The notes under the pieces were generated by a model, which worked only from the letters and a program-made list of their open reading frames with translations, searched no databases and was not told the DNA's origin. Of a stretch of 11,052 nucleotides of DNA, positions 6,266-11,052 are shown one piece after another. Origin of the DNA: an uncultured Rhodospirillaceae bacterium. GTDB lineage: Bacteria; Pseudomonadota; Alphaproteobacteria; RF32; CAG-239. A program made the position numbers and the translations under genes. Within the stretch, counting starts at the first letter, position 1. The number at the start of each line of letters is the position of its first letter. The stretch spans positions 1-11,052 of the forward strand of contig OMQE01000016.1 in the NCBI GenBank assembly GCA_900313155.1, written 5' to 3'.

Positions 6266-6352
6266 GTGCTATTTCCTTTCAATACTCCTATTTAGAGCCG
6301 GAAGGATAAGAATATAATTTTGGTGCAAATTTGCGTCATAGAGTGCGCCGGC

Positions 6353-8998
6353 TTAGTCTTCAAAACCGACAACGGCGCGACGTCCCACCCTATCCGGCGG
6401 TGTCACAACACCTTCGTCTTCCATGCGTTCTATCAGCATGGCGGCACGGTTGTAGCCCAAACGTAATTTACGTTGAATATAACTGGTTGAGGCCTTTTTA
6501 TCGGTACGAACAATTTCAACGGCCTGACGATAAAGCTCGTCATCACTATCTCCGCCTGCGCCCATTTCACCCTTATCAAACACCGGTGTATCTTTGCTGT
6601 TCAGTTCGCCCTCGGTCACTGTGGTCACATATTGCGGCTCGCCTTGAGATTTAACAAATTCAACTACCCCTTCAACTTCTTCATCTTTAACAAAACAGCC
6701 GTGAACACGCACCGGACGCATACCTGACGGCATATAAAGCATATCACCCATACCAAGGAGTTGTTCGGCGCCTTGCTCGCCTAAAATGGTGCGGCTGTCA
6801 ATTTTTGTTGTTACATGGAAGCTGATACGGCTTGGGAAGTTAGACTTAATGGTACCGGTAATTACATCAACAGACGGACGTTGGGTTGACATAATCAGGT
6901 GAATACCGGCGGCACGAGCCATTTGTGCCAAGCGCTGAATGGCGGCTTCCACCTCTTTTCCGGCAACCAACATCAAATCGGCCATTTCATCTACCACAAT
7001 CACAATATATGGCATTGGAGAAGTATCAATAATTTGTTCTTCATAAATCGGCTTACCTGTTTCTTTATCAAAGCCGGTTTGTATGGTCTTTTTCATTTCT
7101 TTGCCGGACTTAACCATATCGGCCACTTTTTGGTTATAGCCGGCAATATTACGCACATTTATCAAAGCCATTGCGCGATAGCGGTCTTCCATTTCGCGCA
7201 CGGCCCATTTTAACCCAACCACTGCCTTAGCCGGATCGGTAATCACCGGCGTCAGCAAATGCGGAATACCGTTATACATTGAAAATTCCAGTTGTTTCGG
7301 GTCAATCATAATAAATTTGCATTGTTCCGGTGTCATTCGATACAACAGCGACAAAATCATTGAATTGACACCAACCGACTTACCCGAACCGGTTGTACCT
7401 GCAACCAACAAGTGCGGCATTTTGGCCAAATCGGCATAAACATGCTGACCACCAATATCTTTACCTAAGGCGACATTTAAAATATTTTTGCTGTTTTTAA
7501 ATGTTTCGTCCTCAAATAGTTCGCGCAACCAAACTGTTTCGCGTTTGGCATTCGGTAATTCAATACCGATTGTATTCGCACCGGTTACGACCGCCATACG
7601 CACAGAAGCCACAGCCATAGAGCGTGCAATATCGTCCGAAAGGCCTATAACACGTGCTGTTCTGGTGCCCGGAGCCGGCTCAAGTTCATACAAAGTTACC
7701 ACTGGTCCGGGGCGAACTTTGACAATTTTGCCGTGAATACCAAAATCATTCAAAACAGTTTCCAGTTTTACAGCATTTGCTTTCAATGTTGCCTCATCAT
7801 AAACAACGGTCTTATTTTGCGGAACAGATAGCAAATTGATATCCGGCAAAATATATGTCTGATTTTCTTTTTTAGGCTGTGAAATTGTTTTTTCTGCCGA
7901 AGTTTGCGATGCTACAACCGTTTTTGCCGGTGCCGGATTTTTTTGTTTGGACGCAACAGCATGACCTTCTGTTTGATAGATTTCTTGCGGCGAAATTTTC
8001 TTACTCGGCTTTTTGACGTTTTGGTTTGCAATATCTCCTTCGGCAACAAAGTCAAAAGTCGGATTAAAGCTGTTAGCCGATTTAGGATTTGTCGGTGTCA
8101 GTTCCGGTGTGTTTTGAGTTGCGTTTGCCGAAGTTGATGCAGACGCGATTGATATGGAAGTCGCCGCTTGTGGAATTTCTATGGCAGGACCAACACCTTG
8201 TGTTACCATTTGCGGCGCAGGCGCGTTTGTTTCGCTAACAGCTCCATGCTCAAAGGCCGGCTCTTGCCGAATGCGCAATTTAGGCGCGCTCATATCCGGC
8301 ATTTTGGAGCGTAAATAGCTCGGATTAAGTTCTTTAAATTCGGCAAAATCGCGAATTTTTGCAACTTTTTTGCCACCGCTGACCAGTTTTTGCCATACCC
8401 AACGGCAACAGGCGCATATTTTAGCCACAAACGCCAACCACAATTTAAAAGTGATACCGGCTGAAAAATTAAATGACAAGACAGCCACAAACAAAATAAT
8501 CCCCTCAAGCAACAAGGTATTATATGGCATATTAAGCTGATTGATGGCAGTGTTGAGCGGACGGCTCAGCGAACGACTCCATTCACCCGCCAAATTTGGG
8601 ACATCAAAGCCTCCCAAATAGCCTCGGCATGTTAAATCTAAAAAACAAGCCAAACATAACATGCCGACAAACCAAGCAAAAATGCGGGTTTTCCATTCGG
8701 CAAACGCGTGATATCGCAAAAGCGCATATCCCCAAAAAAACGGCACAAATAAAAAGATAATCAAAGCCAAACCGAACGACTGAAAAATAAAGTCAGCGCT
8801 GTATGAACCAAAAGTGCCCAAAACATTTTGCACGGTATCATTGGTAACTTTGTTGAACGATTCGTCACCGGCGTGGTAGCTCAAAAGGCTGATAAACCAC
8901 AAAATCGGCAGCACAATAAACCCAATGCCGAAACCTATGCACAAACAAACTTGCCACCACGTTTTTTTTTGTTCTTTCTTTATTTTTTTCTTGGCCAT
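6353..8998 (-). CDS. ftsK: DNA translocase FtsK/SpoIIIE (881 aa)
   Basis: This is a hexameric ATP-driven DNA pump anchored at the division septum, which clears chromosome ends and, in the family, activates XerCD recombination at dif. In order it shows a basic N-terminus, about four membrane segments (residues ~17-40, 72-95, 105-123, 161-185), a low-complexity Pro/Thr/Ser/Ala/Asn linker (~240-385), the alpha/beta motor (~390-790) with Walker A GTTGSGKS (534-541) and Walker B IVIVVDE (D670, E671), and the winged-helix gamma domain (~820-881) with STSYIQRKLRLGYNRAA. An insertion ahead of Walker B (KTIQTGFDKETGKPIYEEQ) is of a kind I associate with alphaproteobacteria. Length is normal. The ATG at 8998 has GAGGAAG just upstream (minus strand, 9002-9008). 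It is divergent from fabD and convergent with the outer-membrane protein gene, so it is apparently transcribed alone. Confidence 0.97.
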   Translation of the reverse strand: MAKKKIKKEQKKTWWQVCLCIGFGIGFIVLPILWFISLLSYHAGDESFNKVTNDTVQNVLGTFGSYSADFIFQSFGLALIIFLFVPFFWGYALLRYHAFAEWKTRIFAWFVGMLCLACFLDLTCRGYLGGFDVPNLAGEWSRSLSRPLNTAINQLNMPYNTLLLEGIILFVAVLSFNFSAGITFKLWLAFVAKICACCRWVWQKLVSGGKKVAKIRDFAEFKELNPSYLRSKMPDMSAPKLRIRQEPAFEHGAVSETNAPAPQMVTQGVGPAIEIPQAATSISIASASTSANATQNTPELTPTNPKSANSFNPTFDFVAEGDIANQNVKKPSKKISPQEIYQTEGHAVASKQKNPAPAKTVVASQTSAEKTISQPKKENQTYILPDINLLSVPQNKTVVYDEATLKANAVKLETVLNDFGIHGKIVKVRPGPVVTLYELEPAPGTRTARVIGLSDDIARSMAVASVRMAVVTGANTIGIELPNAKRETVWLRELFEDETFKNSKNILNVALGKDIGGQHVYADLAKMPHLLVAGTTGSGKSVGVNSMILSLLYRMTPEQCKFIMIDPKQLEFSMYNGIPHLLTPVITDPAKAVVGLKWAVREMEDRYRAMALINVRNIAGYNQKVADMVKSGKEMKKTIQTGFDKETGKPIYEEQIIDTSPMPYIVIVVDEMADLMLVAGKEVEAAIQRLAQMARAAGIHLIMSTQRPSVDVITGTIKSNFPSRISFHVTTKIDSRTILGEQGAEQLLGMGDMLYMPSGMRPVRVHGCFVKDEEVEGVVEFVKSQGEPQYVTTVTEGELNSKDTPVFDKGEMGAGGDSDDELYRQAVEIVRTDKKASTSYIQRKLRLGYNRAAMLIERMEDEGVVTPPDRVGRRAVVGFED

Positions 8999-9019
8999 TA
9001 TCTTCCTCGGAAACTTATC

Positions 9020-9025
9020 ATTATA
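9020..9025 (-). promoter_or_regulatory. Candidate -10 box for ftsK
   Basis: On the minus strand a perfect TATAAT sits at 9025-9020, 21 bases upstream of the ftsK ATG, which would give a very short leader. No convincing -35 box is found at 16-18 bp; only a T-rich stretch is there. The call is therefore tentative. Confidence 0.35.
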
Positions 9026-9105
9026 AACATGAGCATATTACATAAAAATGTTCAAAAATTTGTTAATTTCGGCGGTGTCTTTGTTAATAAAAAAGAAGAG
9101 GTTAC

Positions 9106-9133
9106 TTGACATTTTGGCACAATGGTTTATACA
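9106..9133 (+). promoter_or_regulatory. Sigma70-type promoter of fabD-fabG
   Basis: A consensus -35 TTGACA (9106-9111), a 16-bp spacer and TATACA (9128-9133) predict transcription starting near 9140. This falls downstream of an in-frame ATG at 9048 and so supports the fabD start at 9162. It is the best promoter match in the window. Confidence 0.7.
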
Positions 9134-9161
9134 CTTGCGAAAAGTGGAGGATATATTCAAG

Positions 9162-10106
9162 ATGAAATATGCTTTTGTGTTTCCGGGACAAGGCTCACAA
9201 TTTGTGGGTATGGGCAAGGAACTGGCTGAAAATTTTGGCGCCGCACGTGATGTATTCAATGAAGTAAATGAGGCGCTCGGACAAGATTTATATAAAATCA
9301 TGACCGAAGGTCCTGATGTGGAATTGACAATGACGGCCAATACCCAACCGGCGTTGATGGCTTTTTCAATGGCTGTAGTGCGTATTTTGGAAAAAGAGTT
9401 TGGTATTTGCCTTAAAGACAAAGCCGCATTTGTAGCCGGACATTCGCTAGGAGAATATTCTGCCGCATGTGCTGCCGGTGTGTTTTCTTTAGCCGATACG
9501 GCAAAATTGTTACGTTTGCGCGGACAAGCCATGCAAAATGCGGTGCCGTTCGGCGTGGGCGGTATGGCGGCTGTTTTGGGGTTATCATATAAAGATGTGG
9601 GCGCATTGGTGGAAGCATGTTCCAACGGCAAAGATATTTGTGTGGCCGCTAATGATAATTCCGATGGACAAGTTGTGCTTTCGGGAGCCATGACAGCCAT
9701 TGACCGTGCCGTAGAAATTGCACCGGAATTTGGGGCTCGTAAATGTGTCAAACTGGCAGTCAGCGCACCGTTCCACAGCCCATATATGGCGCCGGCTGCC
9801 GATGTGATGGCGCGGGCATTTATGGAAGTGAAGGCGAATGATGCACAAATCAAGTTGATATCCAATGTGTTGGCCGAACCGCTGACCGACCATCGGGAAA
9901 TTATTAAACAACTAATAGCGCAAGTGACGGGAACCGTTCGCTGGCGCGAAACAATGAACTTTATGCACGAGCAAAATGTAACCGATTTGGCGGAGCTGGG
10001 TGCCGGAAAGGTGCTTTCGGGGATTGCCAAACGCAGTTACAAAGACATTAACTCTTTTTCTGTCGGTTCTGTCGCCGAAATTGAAGAACTGGCAAAAAAT
10101 TTATAA
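9162..10106 (+). CDS. fabD: Malonyl-CoA:acyl-carrier-protein transacylase FabD (314 aa)
   Basis: The enzyme moves the malonyl group from CoA to acyl carrier protein, supplying the extender unit for type II fatty-acid synthesis in the cytosol. Visible are the N-terminal FPGQGSQ (residues 7-13), the nucleophile elbow GHSLG with Ser95, the substrate-carboxylate Arg at R120 (RLRGQ), the catalytic His205 in SAPFHS, and the late QVTGTVRW motif; all are as expected. The 314-aa length from the ATG at 9162 matches the family (~310), and MKYAFVFPGQGSQ is the normal N-terminus. An earlier in-frame ATG at 9048 would add 38 unrelated residues and lies upstream of the promoter. The ribosome binding site GGAGG (9146-9150) has a long 11-nt spacing, which may lower translation somewhat. 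fabG follows after 15 bases, forming an operon. Confidence 0.96.
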   Translation: MKYAFVFPGQGSQFVGMGKELAENFGAARDVFNEVNEALGQDLYKIMTEGPDVELTMTANTQPALMAFSMAVVRILEKEFGICLKDKAAFVAGHSLGEYSAACAAGVFSLADTAKLLRLRGQAMQNAVPFGVGGMAAVLGLSYKDVGALVEACSNGKDICVAANDNSDGQVVLSGAMTAIDRAVEIAPEFGARKCVKLAVSAPFHSPYMAPAADVMARAFMEVKANDAQIKLISNVLAEPLTDHREIIKQLIAQVTGTVRWRETMNFMHEQNVTDLAELGAGKVLSGIAKRSYKDINSFSVGSVAEIEELAKNL

Positions 10107-10121
10107 TGAAAGGAAAAACAT

Positions 10122-10859
10122 ATGTTTAGATTAGATGGTAAAGTTGCTTTGATTACCGGCGCTGCCGGTGGCTTGGGACACAAAATTGCTCATACCTTGC
10201 ATGGCCAAGGCGCAGTTCTGGCTTTGACTGATATGAACGCTGAACGTTTGCAAGCTCTGAAGGAAGAATTAGGCAGTAATGCCGAATGTTTTGTGGCAAA
10301 TTTGACCGACGCTGAAGCCGTTAAAAATTTGGTGGCGGAAGTTGAAGAAAAAATGGGACGTATTGATATTTTAGTCAACAACGCCGGCTTAACCCGCGAC
10401 AATTTGTTTATGCGTATGAGCGACGAAGACTGGCAATTGGTATTAGATGTTAACCTTTCAGCAGGTTTCAAGTTGGCTCGTGCGGCTGTTCGCGGTATGA
10501 TTAAACGTCGTTTTGGGCGTATTATCGGTATTGCTTCGGTGGTTGGCGTTATGGGTAATCCGGGGCAAGCCAACTATTCTGCATCTAAAGCCGGTATGAT
10601 TGCCATGAACAAATGTTTGGCTCAAGAAGTTGGTTCACGTGGGGTAACGGTGAACTCTATTGCGCCGGGCTTTATCAGAACACCGATGACCGATGTATTA
10701 CCGGAAGATGTCAAAGCAGCATTGCTTGCAAAAATTCCGGAACAGAAATTGGGCGAAGCGCAAGATATTGCTAATGTTGTGGCGTTCTTGGCATCTGATG
10801 AAGCGCAATACATTACGGGACAGACTATTCATGTTAATGGCGGTATGGCCATGATTTAA
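10122..10859 (+). CDS. fabG: 3-oxoacyl-[acyl-carrier-protein] reductase FabG (245 aa)
   Basis: This is an NADPH-dependent short-chain dehydrogenase that carries out the first reduction of the fatty-acid elongation cycle (3-ketoacyl-ACP to 3-hydroxyacyl-ACP). The Rossmann cofactor loop TGAAGGLG (12-19), NNAG (86-89), and the catalytic tetrad N111, S139, Y152 and K156 (YSASK) are all present, as are the APGFIRTPMT lid region and the C-terminal HVNGGMAMI. Length is the family norm. The ATG is preceded by AAAGGA (10109-10114) at 7 nt, 15 bases after the fabD stop. In many bacteria acpP follows directly. Here the next ~190 bases are non-coding repeats, so any acpP would be beyond the window. Confidence 0.96.
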   Translation: MFRLDGKVALITGAAGGLGHKIAHTLHGQGAVLALTDMNAERLQALKEELGSNAECFVANLTDAEAVKNLVAEVEEKMGRIDILVNNAGLTRDNLFMRMSDEDWQLVLDVNLSAGFKLARAAVRGMIKRRFGRIIGIASVVGVMGNPGQANYSASKAGMIAMNKCLAQEVGSRGVTVNSIAPGFIRTPMTDVLPEDVKAALLAKIPEQKLGEAQDIANVVAFLASDEAQYITGQTIHVNGGMAMI

Positions 10860-11052
10860 AAATTCGTATAGCTGGTAACTGCTTGAGGTTTTTCTCCTCG
10901 TGTACTATTTATGTACACGTCGTCGAAAAACCTCTTCGCATTTACGCAAGCTCTCCGAATTTTTAGTTGCTGCATTTATTTGTGTACACGTCGCAAAAAT
11001 TTCCCTTCGTATTAACCTAATTCTCCGAATTTTTAGTTACCGTTTTTTGTGT
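10858..11052. repeat. Intergenic repeat element with two diverged direct copies and nested inverted repeats, cut by window edge
   Basis: Two direct copies are seen: 10907-10968 and 10974-11038. They share TGTACACGTCG (10912-10922, 10983-10993) and the 17-mer TCTCCGAATTTTTAGTT (10952-10968, 11022-11038), with partial identity between (TTCG.ATT.AC..AA). The first copy is also the right half of a large nested fold: AAAAATTCG (10858-10866, starting in the fabG stop codon) with CGAATTTTT (10956-10964); GAGGTTTTTC (10885-10894) with GAAAAACCTC (10925-10934); and CGTGTAC (10899-10905) with GTACACG (10913-10919). GGTAACT (10874-10880) can instead pair with AGTTACC (11035-11041) in copy 2. No open frame of note is present. 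It may be a REP-like or MITE-like family, and its inner hairpin could help end the fab transcript. Confidence 0.7.
10885..10934 (+). other. Strong two-part hairpin downstream of fabG
   Basis: A perfect 10-bp stem GAGGTTTTTC/GAAAAACCTC encloses an internal loop (4 and 5 bases) and a 7-bp apical stem CGTGTAC/GTACACG with a 7-nt loop. No U-run follows directly, so it is not a classical terminator. It could stabilise the 3' end of the fabDG messenger or be the inverted-repeat core of a repeat element. Confidence 0.65.

Noticed and set aside
6325..6334. Palindrome GCAAATTTGC downstream of ftsK
   Set aside because: It is ten bases in A/T-rich non-coding DNA with no U-run and no second copy noticed in the window, so chance is enough to explain it.
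6331..6654. Plus-strand open frame overlapping the 3' end of ftsK
   Set aside because: It is antisense to the conserved FtsK gamma domain, has no signal, motif or ribosome binding site, and its Arg/Pro/His-rich translation is typical of a shadow frame.
9048..9161. Upstream in-frame ATG extending FabD by 38 residues
   Set aside because: The extension carries the TTGACA/TATACA promoter, is unlike FabD proteins, and the family N-terminus begins exactly at the ATG at 9162.
9038..10030. A 330-codon open frame on the minus strand opposite fabD
   Set aside because: It lies almost wholly antisense to an intact fabD, its translation is rich in Ser/Ala/Thr/Asn as expected from a shadow frame, and it resembles no family I know.
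10858..11052. CRISPR array
   Set aside because: There are only two copies, they are diverged throughout, there are no uniform unique spacers, and no cas gene is in the window.

Overview
The window looks like ordinary chromosome from an alphaproteobacterium of moderate-to-low GC, judged by eye. I infer an uncultured, probably host-associated lineage. The grounds are the alphaproteobacterial flavour of FtsK (an insertion ahead of Walker B and a compact gamma domain), two pilin-like proteins whose mature N-terminus begins Arg-Ser-Met-Ile-Glu, and AT-rich intergenic regions. No tRNA, rRNA, CRISPR array, transposase, integrase or phage gene is visible. The class assignment is an inference; a ribosomal protein or 16S match would settle it.

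Left part (1-4272, all plus strand). The window opens inside a comM/yifB-type AAA+ ATPase gene. Its stop codon overlaps the ribosome binding site of a long, secreted, cysteine-rich protein of 705 residues. That protein has three tandem DGSLF...CxxC repeats near its N-terminus and a C-terminal trypsin-like fold in which all three catalytic positions appear to be replaced. A strong intrinsic terminator follows, then a two-gene pilin-like pair (185 and 193 aa).

Middle part (4273-6352). A zinc-dependent dCMP deaminase-family gene has its own sigma70-like promoter with a symmetric dyad around the -10 box. It is followed by a NarL/FixJ-type response regulator with no kinase beside it, then a small outer-membrane beta-barrel protein whose leader carries an inverted repeat reaching into the Shine-Dalgarno. 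A hairpin with U-tracts on both sides closes this block and probably also ends the convergent ftsK transcript.

Right part (6353-11052). ftsK (minus strand) and fabD-fabG (plus strand) are divergently transcribed from a 163-bp promoter region. The fab genes encode malonyl-CoA:ACP transacylase and 3-ketoacyl-ACP reductase and have all expected catalytic residues. Downstream of fabG the last ~190 bases are non-coding. They contain two diverged ~62-65-bp direct repeats and a nested set of inverted repeats, cut by the window edge.

The most unusual items are the pseudoprotease-like cysteine-rich secreted protein, its neighbouring non-canonical pilins, and the repeat element after fabG. The housekeeping genes look intact and ordinary.
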